Source: an uncultured Flavobacterium sp.
GTDB taxonomy: Bacteria > Bacteroidota > Bacteroidia > Flavobacteriales > Flavobacteriaceae
Direction of reading: 5' to 3'
Assembly: GCF_937967675.1 (NCBI RefSeq)
Contig: NZ_CALBSN010000137.1
Span: forward strand, 1 to 27,871
DNA: 27,871 nucleotides
How positions within the stretch are numbered: the stretch's first letter is position 1; the number at the start of each line of letters is the position of its first letter. Under the pieces are notes generated by a model. It had not been told where the DNA came from and did not search any database. It saw nothing but the letters and a program-made list of their open reading frames with translations. Shown here one piece after another: positions 15,822 to 23,232 of the stretch. The translations under genes were made by a program, and so were the position numbers.

Positions 15822-16586
15822 TTATTCTTGTCCTCCTTTTTCTTTTTTTAAATCTTCAAGTGTTTTTGAAACTTCTTTAGTATTTCTTTGTTCGTATTTT
15901 ATCAATTCTTGACTAAACTTTGCTGCTTTTACTTGTTTGATAACCTTATTATTTTCATAAAATTTCCAAATTCCAACTCGTTTCCCGTTTAGATAATTAC
16001 CCTCATACATTTTATTACCTAAACCATCATAATAATACGCTGGACCATCATAAACATTATTTTTATAAATTTGAGAATCAATTAATTCACCTTTTTCTGA
16101 GTACGTTTTTGAAGCTCCTTCTTTGATACCTAATTTATAATTAGTTTCTTCTGCAATCGTTCCATCCTTATAAAATACTTTTCGAACACCGTCAAGTTTA
16201 CCGTCTTTGTAATATTCTTGCGACATCAATTGTTTCGACTCGAAATGATAATATTTCCATTCACCTACGGGAAGTTTATTTACCAATTTCCCTTCACTTA
16301 CTTTATTTCCTTTTTGATCATAAAAAACCGCATAACACGAACCATCACCTTTAGAAAAATCTCTTGTTGCAATTACAGTTCCGGCTTTTGTATCATCAAA
16401 ATACTTAAAAATACCCGTTTCTTTTCCATGATTGAAAGTTCCTTCATATCGAATTCGATTTGATTCTTTATGTGTACCTCTCCATAATCCGTGACGATTT
16501 CCTTTATCGTCTAGTTGATTGACTTTATCTTGTGCAATAACAAGCAAATTTCCTAAAAATAAAAACACAAAAAATAATTGCTTCAT
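15822..16586 (-). CDS. Exported MORN-repeat / YwqK-like protein
   Basis: The 254-residue product has a signal peptide (MKQLFFVFLFLGNLLVIAQ) and then about eight repeats of roughly 23 residues of the MORN/YwqK type. Examples are GNRHGLWRG, YEGTFNHGKETGIFKYF, GKLVNKLPVGEWKYY, YKDGKLDGVRKVFY, YKLGIKEGASKTY, YKNNVYDGPAYYYD and YLNGKRVGIWKFYENN. Repeats of this kind form beta hairpin ladders. The label 'toxin-antitoxin YwqK antitoxin' often attached to such proteins is not supported here, because no toxin partner is present. A C-terminal Lys/Glu-rich helix (about 225-254) ends in KEKGGQE. It is directly followed by mnmA and shares its transcript; a promoter is visible upstream. Function is unknown, presumably in the periplasm or outer membrane. 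Confidence 0.85.
   Translation of the reverse strand: MKQLFFVFLFLGNLLVIAQDKVNQLDDKGNRHGLWRGTHKESNRIRYEGTFNHGKETGIFKYFDDTKAGTVIATRDFSKGDGSCYAVFYDQKGNKVSEGKLVNKLPVGEWKYYHFESKQLMSQEYYKDGKLDGVRKVFYKDGTIAEETNYKLGIKEGASKTYSEKGELIDSQIYKNNVYDGPAYYYDGLGNKMYEGNYLNGKRVGIWKFYENNKVIKQVKAAKFSQELIKYEQRNTKEVSKTLEDLKKEKGGQE
15832..15839 (-). promoter_or_regulatory. Strong Shine-Dalgarno sequence before mnmA
   Basis: AAAGGAGG on the minus strand, 10 nt before the mnmA ATG, inside the last codons (Lys-Gly-Gly) of the upstream gene. Starts in this window otherwise mostly lack Shine-Dalgarno sequences; rplI has a weaker one. Confidence 0.5.
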
Positions 16587-16643
16587 TTTTTAAATTTTGT
16601 TTAATTAATTAATTACTAATTACCTGTAAAACAATGAGAAAAT

Positions 16644-16673
16644 CAAATATTAGACCAAATACATATTAAACAA
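16644..16673 (-). promoter_or_regulatory. Candidate promoter of the MORN-repeat gene and mnmA
   Basis: On the minus strand TTG (16671-16673, within TTTG), 19 nt, then AATATTTG (16644-16651), which differs from TAnnTTTG only at the first base. The 19-nt spacing equals that of the rpsF and lysA promoters. A leader of about 52 nt would result. Confidence 0.5.
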
Positions 16674-16720
16674 AAAATAAATAAGCGTTAAATGTGAGGT
16701 AAAATCGCATTTATTATTTT

Positions 16721-16748
16721 TTTGTTTGTTTAAAATTTTATAGTTTTG
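16721..16748 (+). promoter_or_regulatory. Promoter of the fasciclin lipoprotein gene
   Basis: TTTG (16721-16724), a 16-nt spacer and TAGTTTTG (16741-16748), an exact TAnnTTTG match, 22 nt before the ATG. The spacer is shorter than the 19-22 nt seen at the other sites in this window. Confidence 0.6.
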
Positions 16749-16770
16749 GTTAAACAAAAAATAAATCCCT

Positions 16771-17700
16771 ATGAAAAACTTTGCAAAATTAATGAAATTA
16801 ACATTACTAGTTGTTACATCTACGTTAATGTTTTCTTGTTCAGATGACGATAGTTCATCTCAAAAAAAATCAATTACTGATATTGCATCAGAAAATCCTA
16901 ATTTATCAGTTCTAGTTGATGCTTTAAACCGAGCTGGACTATCTGAAACACTAGATCAGAGCGGTTCATATACCGTTTTTGCACCAACCAATCAAGCTTT
17001 CTTAGATTTTTTAGATGTTAATGGATTTGAATCACTTGATGATGTTCCTATTCCTACCCTAACACAAGTACTTTTAAATCATGTTGTTAATGGAAGAAAT
17101 TTATCATCTGGACTCACAACTGGTTATGTCAAGACTTTAGCTAAGGGTAGTGCTTCATCTACAAATACATTAAGCATGTTTATTAACACTGCTTCAGGTG
17201 TTAGATTAAACGGAGTATCTAGTGTAACTTCCACTGATATTATTGCTAATAATGGCGTTATTCACGTAGTGGATGCAGTAATTGGATTACCTACAATTGT
17301 AACACATGCAACTGCAAATCCAAACTTCAGTACTTTAGCTACATTATTAACACAACAAGAGTTAGTTGGAACTCTTAATGGAACAGCAAGTTCTCCATTC
17401 ACTGTTTTTGCCCCATTAAATAGCGCATTTGATACCGCAACACTAAATTTATACAGTGGATTGAATGCAACACAAAAAACTGCTGTATTAACCTATCATG
17501 TTGTTCCTGGTGCCAATGTTTTATCTAATGCAATTCCATCAGGTCCAATAACTACTTTTGAAACTGGAACTTTTACAATTTCAGGAACAGTAATTACAGA
17601 TGAACAAAACAGAACAACTAACATTGTCGCAACTGACGTACAAGCTTCGAATGGTGTAATACATGCTGTAAATAAAGTATTATTACCAAACATAAATTAA
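16771..17700 (+). CDS. Fasciclin (FAS1) domain lipoprotein
   Basis: The 309-residue product has a lipoprotein signal ending in LMFSC with lipidated C23, followed by SDDD. Acidic residues right after the cysteine match the Bacteroidetes lipoprotein export signal, so the protein is probably displayed on the outer face of the outer membrane. Two FAS1 domains follow (about 34-168 and 170-308), each with the TVFAPTNQAF / TVFAPLNSAF motif, the central LNHVVNG / LTYHVVPG H-box, and NGVIHVVD / NGVIHAVN at the end. FAS1 domains mediate adhesion or polymer interaction. It is transcribed alone, from its own promoter to a bidirectional terminator, divergent from the MORN-repeat gene. A low-complexity SSQKKS linker joins the anchor to domain 1. 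Confidence 0.94.
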   Translation: MKNFAKLMKLTLLVVTSTLMFSCSDDDSSSQKKSITDIASENPNLSVLVDALNRAGLSETLDQSGSYTVFAPTNQAFLDFLDVNGFESLDDVPIPTLTQVLLNHVVNGRNLSSGLTTGYVKTLAKGSASSTNTLSMFINTASGVRLNGVSSVTSTDIIANNGVIHVVDAVIGLPTIVTHATANPNFSTLATLLTQQELVGTLNGTASSPFTVFAPLNSAFDTATLNLYSGLNATQKTAVLTYHVVPGANVLSNAIPSGPITTFETGTFTISGTVITDEQNRTTNIVATDVQASNGVIHAVNKVLLPNIN

Positions 17701-17730
17701 TTCGTTTCTATTAATAAAATTGCTATGAAC

Positions 17731-17759
17731 AAAAACGCTTTCCTATGGAAAGCGTTTTT
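17731..17759. terminator. Bidirectional terminator, fasciclin gene / proC
   Basis: AAAAACGCTTTCC and GGAAAGCGTTTTT form a perfect 13-bp stem around TAT. It lies 30 nt after the fasciclin stop and abuts the proC stop (17760), working for both converging genes. Confidence 0.92.
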
Positions 17760-18560
17760 TTATGTTCCTAATTCAACAGCTCTTGCATTTGCGGCTTCAA
17801 TACCTTCAATTATATTTTCTTTAAGTTTCTTTTGACTAAAAACAGTCAAAGCGGCCTCTGTAGTTCCACCCTTTGAAGCGACACGTTGAATCCAAGCTTC
17901 GTTTGACAATGTACTTCTATTTTGCAATTGTACCGAACCTAAAAATGTTTTACTTACCAGAAAATCAGCTTCAGACGCTGAAAAACCTAATTTAATAGCT
18001 GACTCAATCATAGCTTGCATAAAATAAAACACATAAGCAGGTCCGCTTCCTGATATGGCTGTGGCTGCATTTAGCATTTCTTCTCTTTCGATATAAATCG
18101 ATTTTCCTGTAGTGTTAATTAAATTCTGAACAATGAACAGTTCTTTTCTATCCACAGCATTTGAAGCGCAAAAAACGGTCATTCCCTCACCTATTTGTGT
18201 TGGAATATTTGGCATAGAACGAACAATTTTAGTAACTCCTAATTGCTTTTGCATCATATCAATTGAAATTCCAGCCATAACCGATAAGACAACATGTTCA
18301 GGATTTAAAAACGCTTTTATTTCAGACGCTAATTGTTTGAAATCTTGCGGTTTTACAGCTAAAATTAAAATATCTGATTCGAAGATTTGGGGATTTGGTT
18401 CTGTGTAACAATTGGTTGCATCAATTCCGAAACTATTCTTTTCTTCGATTTTTGTTTTGTTCAAAATTAAAACATCTGAAGTTCCTACAAATCCCGAACT
18501 CATAAAACTATTGGCATAGGTTTGCCCCATATTACCAAATCCGATAATCGCTATTTTCAT
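17760..18560 (-). CDS. proC: Pyrroline-5-carboxylate reductase
   Basis: ProC reduces pyrroline-5-carboxylate to proline with NAD(P)H, the last step of proline synthesis. The 266-residue product has the Rossmann motif IIGFGNMGQ (5-13), the SMPNIPTQIGEG segment and the C-terminal dimer-domain signature TAISGSGPAYVFYFMQAMIESAIKLG..ASKGGTTEAAL. Length matches the family. It lies 55 nt after yidC in the same direction with the yidC terminator between them, and I see no promoter in the gap, so it may depend on read-through or on a promoter within yidC. proA and proB are not nearby. Confidence 0.96.
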   Translation of the reverse strand: MKIAIIGFGNMGQTYANSFMSSGFVGTSDVLILNKTKIEEKNSFGIDATNCYTEPNPQIFESDILILAVKPQDFKQLASEIKAFLNPEHVVLSVMAGISIDMMQKQLGVTKIVRSMPNIPTQIGEGMTVFCASNAVDRKELFIVQNLINTTGKSIYIEREEMLNAATAISGSGPAYVFYFMQAMIESAIKLGFSASEADFLVSKTFLGSVQLQNRSTLSNEAWIQRVASKGGTTEAALTVFSQKKLKENIIEGIEAANARAVELGT

Positions 18561-18569
18561 TACTCGTGT

Positions 18570-18601
18570 AAAAAAGAAACCCTGTCGTTTAGACAGGGTT
18601 T
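18570..18601 (-). terminator. Intrinsic terminator of yidC
   Basis: On the minus strand AAACCCTGTC and GACAGGGTTT form a perfect 10-bp stem with a 5-nt loop (18577-18601), followed by CTTTTTT. It sits 14 nt after the yidC stop. Confidence 0.9.
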
Positions 18602-18615
18602 ATATTTAGATAAAA

Positions 18616-20502
18616 TTATTTTTTCTTTTGTGCGGCCTTTTGAGCTTCTGCTTGCTCCATCATTTCGCGCATTTTTCTTTGGAATTTACTTTCCTTTTTC
18701 TCTTTGGTTTTATTCTCCTGAATTTGAGCGTGAATTTTGTCTTCTTTCACAATGTAGTTTTTAATAACCAACATAATACCAATAGTAATTAAGTTAGAAA
18801 TAAAGTAATACAAACTCAATCCAGACGCATAATTATTAAAGAAGAACAACATCATTAATGGGGAAATATAAATCATAATTTTCATGATTTTACCCATATC
18901 TGGCATACCTTCTTGTGGTGGTGTACTCATCGCTTGGTCACCTGTTGTCATTTTCATGTAGAAGAAAATTGCTATAGAAGCTAAAATTGGGAACAAACTC
19001 ACGTGACTTCCATAAAATGGAATATGGAAAGGCAATTGATAAATGCTATCATAAGAAGACAAATCGTCTGCCCATAAGAATGATTTTTGTCTTAAATCGA
19101 ACATCGATGGAAAGAACTGAAACAACGCATAGAAAATAGGCATTTGCATCAAAGCTGGTAAACATCCTGCCATAGGATTCACGCCAGCTTTAGAATACAA
19201 CTTCATTGTTTCTTGTTGTTTCTTCATTGGATTGTCTTTGAATTTTTCATTCAATTCTGCAATTTCAGGACGTAAAACCTTCATTTTTGCTTGTGACAAG
19301 TAGGATTTATAAGTAACTGGCGACATTACAATACGAACTAAAATCGTAAACAAAACAATCGCAATTCCGTAACCAATTCCTAAAGCAGAAATAAATCCGA
19401 AAACTGGGATAAAAATGTAACGGTTAATCCATCCGAAAATTCCCCAACCTAATGGCATGATTTCGTCAAGATTTTTATCGTAACCATTTAAAATTTCATA
19501 TTTCGCTGGACCATAATACCAATTCATATTATAGTTTAAAGCGCCATTTTTAAATTCTAAAGGGACTTGAGCGGTGAAATTTTTAGTAAAAACGGTGTCA
19601 ACTTTTTCATCATCAACTAAATTATCTGATTTGAATTTAGCTGTTTTGAATTTTGTATCTGTTAATAAAATAGAGGTAAACAAATGTTGTTTGAAAGCGA
19701 TGTAAGAAACGTCATTAGCTTCATCTTCAGAATCTTTTGCAGCGTTTAAATAATCGTCTTTTCCATCTTCATATTCGAAAACTAACTCAGTATATCTGTT
19801 TTCATACGAAACACTTTTCTCGTTTCTGTATGATTTTAGTTGCCATTCTAAATCCAATGGTTTTGAAGTATCTACTACTTTTTCTAATCCTTGAGAACGA
19901 ATAGCAAAGTCTAACATATATTCGTTAGGTTTCAATACATAACGATATTCTAAAAATTGATCTGGACCCGCTTTTAACTGCATCGTTAAGACTTGATTTT
20001 TACCCTCAGTAGTTAACTTAGGTTCAAAATACATGTCTTTTGTATGCAAGGTTCTGTTATCCGTTGTATTTAAAGCAATGTCTAATGAAGCATTGTTATC
20101 TTTAATAATTTGAACTGCTTTTTTCGAATTTTTCTCAAATTGATCAAATCCTAAAATCGTTGCCTCTGTAATGTAACCACCCTTGTTCGAAATTTTAAGC
20201 GATAAAACTTCATTTTTAATTTCGGTAACAGCATCAGTAGCTGATGGAAGTGTTGCAGAATATCCAAACGAACCTAATTGCGCTTGAGCTGCAGCATTTT
20301 TAGTAGAATCTGCTACTGGCGTTGCGGCAACAGTAGAAGTTACGGTTTTAACTTCTTTGGCTTGTTTTTCAACTTGCTCTTTTTTCTCTTTTTCCTTTAA
20401 TTCTTCTGGTGTTGGAGCGTTAGAATATAACATCCAAATTAAAATTCCAGAAATCAATACAAATCCGATAATCGAATTAAGGTCTAATTTTTTTTCTTCC
20501 AT
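18616..20502 (-). CDS. yidC: Membrane protein insertase YidC
   Basis: YidC inserts inner membrane proteins, alone or with SecYEG. The 628-residue product has the Gram-negative layout: N-terminal anchor (about 10-26), a large periplasmic domain (about 60-345), then the conserved five-segment insertase core with FTILVRIVMSPVTYKSYLSQAKM, the cytoplasmic C1 hairpin (LRPEIAELNEKFKDNPMKKQQETMKLY) and GVNPMAGCLPALMQMPIFYALFQFF. The core arginine lies in the VRIVMSP segment. The last 45 residues are very basic (KESKFQRKMREMMEQ...KKK), a tail that in other bacteria contacts ribosomes. It lies 52 nt after pyrG without a visible promoter, so pyrG-yidC is likely one transcript, ending at the hairpin before proC. 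Confidence 0.97.
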   Translation of the reverse strand: MEEKKLDLNSIIGFVLISGILIWMLYSNAPTPEELKEKEKKEQVEKQAKEVKTVTSTVAATPVADSTKNAAAQAQLGSFGYSATLPSATDAVTEIKNEVLSLKISNKGGYITEATILGFDQFEKNSKKAVQIIKDNNASLDIALNTTDNRTLHTKDMYFEPKLTTEGKNQVLTMQLKAGPDQFLEYRYVLKPNEYMLDFAIRSQGLEKVVDTSKPLDLEWQLKSYRNEKSVSYENRYTELVFEYEDGKDDYLNAAKDSEDEANDVSYIAFKQHLFTSILLTDTKFKTAKFKSDNLVDDEKVDTVFTKNFTAQVPLEFKNGALNYNMNWYYGPAKYEILNGYDKNLDEIMPLGWGIFGWINRYIFIPVFGFISALGIGYGIAIVLFTILVRIVMSPVTYKSYLSQAKMKVLRPEIAELNEKFKDNPMKKQQETMKLYSKAGVNPMAGCLPALMQMPIFYALFQFFPSMFDLRQKSFLWADDLSSYDSIYQLPFHIPFYGSHVSLFPILASIAIFFYMKMTTGDQAMSTPPQEGMPDMGKIMKIMIYISPLMMLFFFNNYASGLSLYYFISNLITIGIMLVIKNYIVKEDKIHAQIQENKTKEKKESKFQRKMREMMEQAEAQKAAQKKK

Positions 20503-20520
20503 CTAATTATTAGTGTTCAG

Positions 20521-20538
20521 TCCCGATAGTTATCGGGA
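20521..20538. repeat. TCCCGATA palindrome between pyrG and yidC
   Basis: TCCCGATA, GT, TATCGGGA: an 8-bp inverted repeat with a 2-nt centre. No T run follows on the minus strand, so it is a poor terminator. Palindromes of this kind recur in flavobacterial intergenic DNA as I recall them; copy number here cannot be judged. Confidence 0.6.
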
Positions 20539-20554
20539 GTATTAAGTTAACAAC

Positions 20555-22168
20555 TTATTTATTCTTATGTTGTACAGCAGCGGCTACAAAACTCACAAAA
20601 AGTGGGTGCGGATTAGCGACTGTACTTTTATATTCAGGATGGTATTGAACGCCGATAAAGAAAGGATGTGTAGGAATTTCAACAATTTCTACCAACTTCG
20701 TATCTGGATTTACTCCTGAAGCTACTAATCCTGCTTTCTCTAATTCGTTTAAATACGCACCATTGAATTCATAACGGTGACGGTGGCGCTCCATAATCTC
20801 TGTTTTGCAATAGATTTTTTGTGCCAACGTATTTTCTTTTATGCTACATTTCCATGCGCCCAAACGCATAGTTCCTCCTTTATTTTCAATATTCTTTTGC
20901 TCTTCCATTAAATTAATAACTGGATGAGCAGTACTTTCATTCATTTCGGTTGAATTGGCATCCGCATAACCTAAAACGTTACGTGAATATTCAATTACTG
21001 CCATTTGCATTCCCAAACAAATTCCGAAAAACGGAATGTTATTTTCTCTTGCATAACGAACCGTGTCGATTTTTCCTTCAATTCCACGACCGCCAAAACC
21101 TGGTGCAACAAGTATACCATCTAAATCTTTCAACTGACTTTCTGCCGAATTGGCATCTAAATACTCCGAATGAATCGAAATGACATTCACTTTTGTCTCA
21201 TTAGCCGCTCCAGCATGAATGAACGCTTCTAAAATCGATTTGTAAGAATCTTGCAATTCTACGTATTTTCCAACCAAACCGATGTTTACTTCGTGCTTTG
21301 GATTTTTCAATCTAAATAAGAACTCGTTCCAGTTATTTAAATCTGGAGTATTTTTTTCTGGTAAATCTAATTTCTTCAAAGCTACTCTATCCAATCCTTC
21401 TTCCAACATTAAATTTGGAACTTCATAAATAGTAGACGCATCAATCGATTGAATTACCGCTTCTTTTTTCACATTGCAGAACAACGCTAATTTCTGACGT
21501 AAATCTTGCGACAATTCGTGTTCTGTACGACACACTAAAATATCCGCTTTGATTCCGCTTTCCATTAAGGTTTTTACTGAATGTTGTGTTGGTTTCGTTT
21601 TCAATTCTCCGGCAGCAGCCAAATATGGCACTAACGTTAAATGAACAACGATTCCGTTATTTTCACCTAATTCCCAAATCAATTGTCTAACTGACTCGAT
21701 GTAAGGCAATGATTCAATATCTCCAACAGTTCCTCCAATCTCAGTAATTACAATATCATAATCACCCGATTTTCCAAGTAACTGCATGCGTTCCTTGATT
21801 TCGTTTGTGATATGAGGCACCACTTGAACCGTTTTTCCTAAAAATTCTCCTCTACGCTCTTTTTCAATAACCGAAAGATACACTCTTCCTGTAGTTACGT
21901 TGTTCGCTTGAGAGGTAGGAACGTTTAAAAAACGCTCGTAGTGACCTAAATCCAAATCCGTTTCGGCTCCATCGTCTGTTACATAACATTCTCCGTGTTC
22001 GTAAGGATTTAATGTTCCTGGGTCTACGTTGATGTATGGGTCAAACTTTTGAATGGTCGTTCGATATCCTCTGGCTTGCAATAATTTGGCTAACGAAGCT
22101 GCGATAATTCCTTTTCCTAATGAAGAAGTCACACCTCCGGTAACAAAAATGTACTTAGTTTGGTTCAT
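20555..22168 (-). CDS. pyrG: CTP synthase
   Basis: PyrG aminates UTP to CTP using ATP and glutamine. The 537-residue product has the synthetase domain (1-270) with GGVTSSLGKGI (11-21), KFDPYINVDPG and the EIGGTVGDIES magnesium loop (143-153), and the class I glutamine amidotransferase domain (about 295-537) with nucleophile C384 in FFGICLGMQ and H510/E512 in YHPEYKS. The length is normal. Its promoter is clear and the leader of about 50 nt ends in a run of CAA repeats directly before the ATG. yidC follows 52 nt downstream, probably co-transcribed. In Gram-positive bacteria pyrG is controlled by reiterative initiation at CTP-starved starts, but no C/G run is seen at the predicted start here. 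Confidence 0.98.
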   Translation of the reverse strand: MNQTKYIFVTGGVTSSLGKGIIAASLAKLLQARGYRTTIQKFDPYINVDPGTLNPYEHGECYVTDDGAETDLDLGHYERFLNVPTSQANNVTTGRVYLSVIEKERRGEFLGKTVQVVPHITNEIKERMQLLGKSGDYDIVITEIGGTVGDIESLPYIESVRQLIWELGENNGIVVHLTLVPYLAAAGELKTKPTQHSVKTLMESGIKADILVCRTEHELSQDLRQKLALFCNVKKEAVIQSIDASTIYEVPNLMLEEGLDRVALKKLDLPEKNTPDLNNWNEFLFRLKNPKHEVNIGLVGKYVELQDSYKSILEAFIHAGAANETKVNVISIHSEYLDANSAESQLKDLDGILVAPGFGGRGIEGKIDTVRYARENNIPFFGICLGMQMAVIEYSRNVLGYADANSTEMNESTAHPVINLMEEQKNIENKGGTMRLGAWKCSIKENTLAQKIYCKTEIMERHRHRYEFNGAYLNELEKAGLVASGVNPDTKLVEIVEIPTHPFFIGVQYHPEYKSTVANPHPLFVSFVAAAVQHKNK

Positions 22169-22194
22169 TGTGTTGTTGTTGTGTTGTTGTTGCG
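22169..22194 (-). promoter_or_regulatory. CAA-repeat leader of pyrG
   Basis: On the minus strand two CAACAACAACA-type blocks lie back to back between position 22194 and the pyrG ATG. The sequence cannot fold on itself and lacks G except at its 5' end. Similar blocks precede purM and guaA (see findings). Confidence 0.55.
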
Positions 22195-22225
22195 ATAACT
22201 ATCTTTTATCTGTAATAAAATCGTG

Positions 22226-22256
22226 CAAAGATAATACTAATTAGTCAATGTGCCAA
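22226..22256 (-). promoter_or_regulatory. Bacteroidetes-type promoter of pyrG
   Basis: On the minus strand TTG (22254-22256), a 20-nt spacer and TATCTTTG (22226-22233), an exact TAnnTTTG match. The predicted start near 22220 gives a leader of about 50 nt. Confidence 0.8.
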
Positions 22257-22347
22257 TTAGTCGATGTATCAATTTTGTAATTAAATTGTAAACAATATTC
22301 TATCCAACAACGAAAAGTCAAAATATTTAATAAAACGAAATTTTAGA

Positions 22348-22502
22348 GCCACGGATTACACAGATTAACACGGATTAATAATTTTAAACTGTATAAATAT
22401 TTTATTTTTTTGAGAAGTTTCTTGTGATATAAACAAAACTTTACAAACAAGTATCACACAGATTAACAAAAGGTAATCCGTGAAAATCCTTTAATCTGTG
22501 GC
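22348..22502. repeat. Inverted CAC(A/G)GATTA repeat element
   Basis: This fills most of the gene-free stretch 22169-22510. The left arm is three 10-nt units: CCACGGATTA, CACAGATTAA, CACGGATTAA (22349-22378). The right arm holds CACAGATTAA (22457-22466), then the inverted forms TAATCCGTG (22474-22482) and TTAATCTGTGGC (22491-22502). The ends GCCACGGATTA and TAATCTGTGGC are inverted copies with one difference. The centre (about 22380-22455) is AT-rich with no coding potential. The remainder of the gap (22257-22347) is AT-rich and shows nothing recognisable. Confidence 0.7.
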
Positions 22503-22510
22503 AAAAAAAA

Positions 22511-22738
22511 TTACTTTTTTGGAAAGTTTCTGCGGATGTTTCGAACGAGTTCTTCTAAGCCGTTTAGCTTGAGTTCATGGACCAATTTTAATTGTTCGCC
22601 TAATTGCCCTTTTGGGAAACCTTTATTAGCATACCAAACCACATAATACTCTGGAAGGTCGATTAAGTAATAGCCTTCGTATTTGCCAAATGGCATTTTA
22701 GTGTGTGCGAGTTTGATGAGGAGTTCGTGGTTGGTCAT
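22511..22738 (-). CDS. DUF3820 family protein
   Basis: The 75-residue product carries the compact DUF3820 pattern: MPFGKYEGYYLIDLPEYYVVWYANKGFPKGQLGEQLKLVHELKLNGLEELV. The family is small and cytoplasmic and is sometimes called 'putative quorum-sensing-regulated virulence factor' on the basis of one Pseudomonas study; that label should not be carried over. The same FGKYKG.. L..P..YL.W motif occurs next to exonuclease domains in DNA polymerase III epsilon-like proteins, which hints at a nucleic-acid link, an inference only. It lies 89 nt after the OsmC gene in the same direction, separated by a polypurine spacer, and 342 nt before pyrG. The basic C-terminus ends RRNFPKK. There is no signal peptide. 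Confidence 0.85.
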   Translation of the reverse strand: MTNHELLIKLAHTKMPFGKYEGYYLIDLPEYYVVWYANKGFPKGQLGEQLKLVHELKLNGLEELVRNIRRNFPKK

Positions 22739-22742
22739 TTTT

Positions 22743-22824
22743 GAGAGGATAGAAAAAAGAGAAAAGAAGAAAGACTTTTTAAAACCGTCTATATCCTTTT
22801 CTCTTTCATCTTTGTTCTTTTATC
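22743..22824. repeat. Polypurine/polypyrimidine inverted spacer
   Basis: AAAGAGAAAAG (22756-22766) and its reverse complement CTTTTCTCTTT (22796-22806) flank a 29-nt middle. The left arm shares a 16-nt exact match (22752-22767) with the tract upstream of priA. It lies between the OsmC and DUF3820 genes and could act as a weak terminator, but no clear T run follows. Confidence 0.5.
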
Positions 22825-22827
22825 TAT

Positions 22828-23232
22828 TTACTTCCAATTAAAAACAATTTCTTTTTTAATATCAGGATGTAAACTATAAAAAACAGGACAAGTCATGGCT
22901 GTTCTTTCCAAAATAGTTTTTGTTTTTTCGTCGGGGTTGATGGAGAAATGGAAAGTTACGTGAATTTCTGTAATTCTTCTTGGTTCGGTTCCCATGATTT
23001 TGGTTACTTCTGCTGTTGAACCTGAGAAATCTACGTCTAAATCGCGCGCTTTGATTCCCATAACGGTGAACATGCAACTGGCTAATCCATTGGCAACAGT
23101 GTCGGTTGGAGAAAAAGCTTCTCCTTTTCCGTTGTTATCAAGTGGTGCATCCGAAATAATTTCTGAACCCGATTGTAAATGTATCGAAGAGGTGCGTAAA
23201 TCACCTAAGTAGGTCACTTTTGAAGTTGCCAT
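22828..23232 (-). CDS. OsmC family peroxiredoxin-like protein
   Basis: OsmC/Ohr proteins reduce organic hydroperoxides with a reactive cysteine pair. The 134-residue product has the two expected cysteines, C53 in NGLASCMFTVMG and C115 in TAMTCPVFYSLHPD, the position of the peroxidatic and resolving pair, and the central helix of the fold. It lacks the Ohr-specific N-terminal extension and fits the YhfA-like OsmC branch better. Its ATG overlaps the stop of the LysM gene (TAATG), so translation is probably coupled to it. There is no signal peptide, so it is cytoplasmic. The coupling of a cytoplasmic redox protein to an exported wall-associated protein is odd but may be only positional. Confidence 0.92.
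   Translation of the reverse strand: MATSKVTYLGDLRTSSIHLQSGSEIISDAPLDNNGKGEAFSPTDTVANGLASCMFTVMGIKARDLDVDFSGSTAEVTKIMGTEPRRITEIHVTFHFSINPDEKTKTILERTAMTCPVFYSLHPDIKKEIVFNWK

Noticed and set aside
15822..16586. YwqK antitoxin of a toxin-antitoxin pair
   Set aside because: The MORN-type repeats and signal peptide explain the protein; no toxin gene lies next to it, only mnmA.
22349..22378. CRISPR array
   Set aside because: Units are 10 nt, contiguous, without spacers, and no cas genes are present.
22511..22738. Quorum-sensing-regulated virulence factor
   Set aside because: The name stems from one Pseudomonas family member; nothing in this context supports quorum sensing or virulence.
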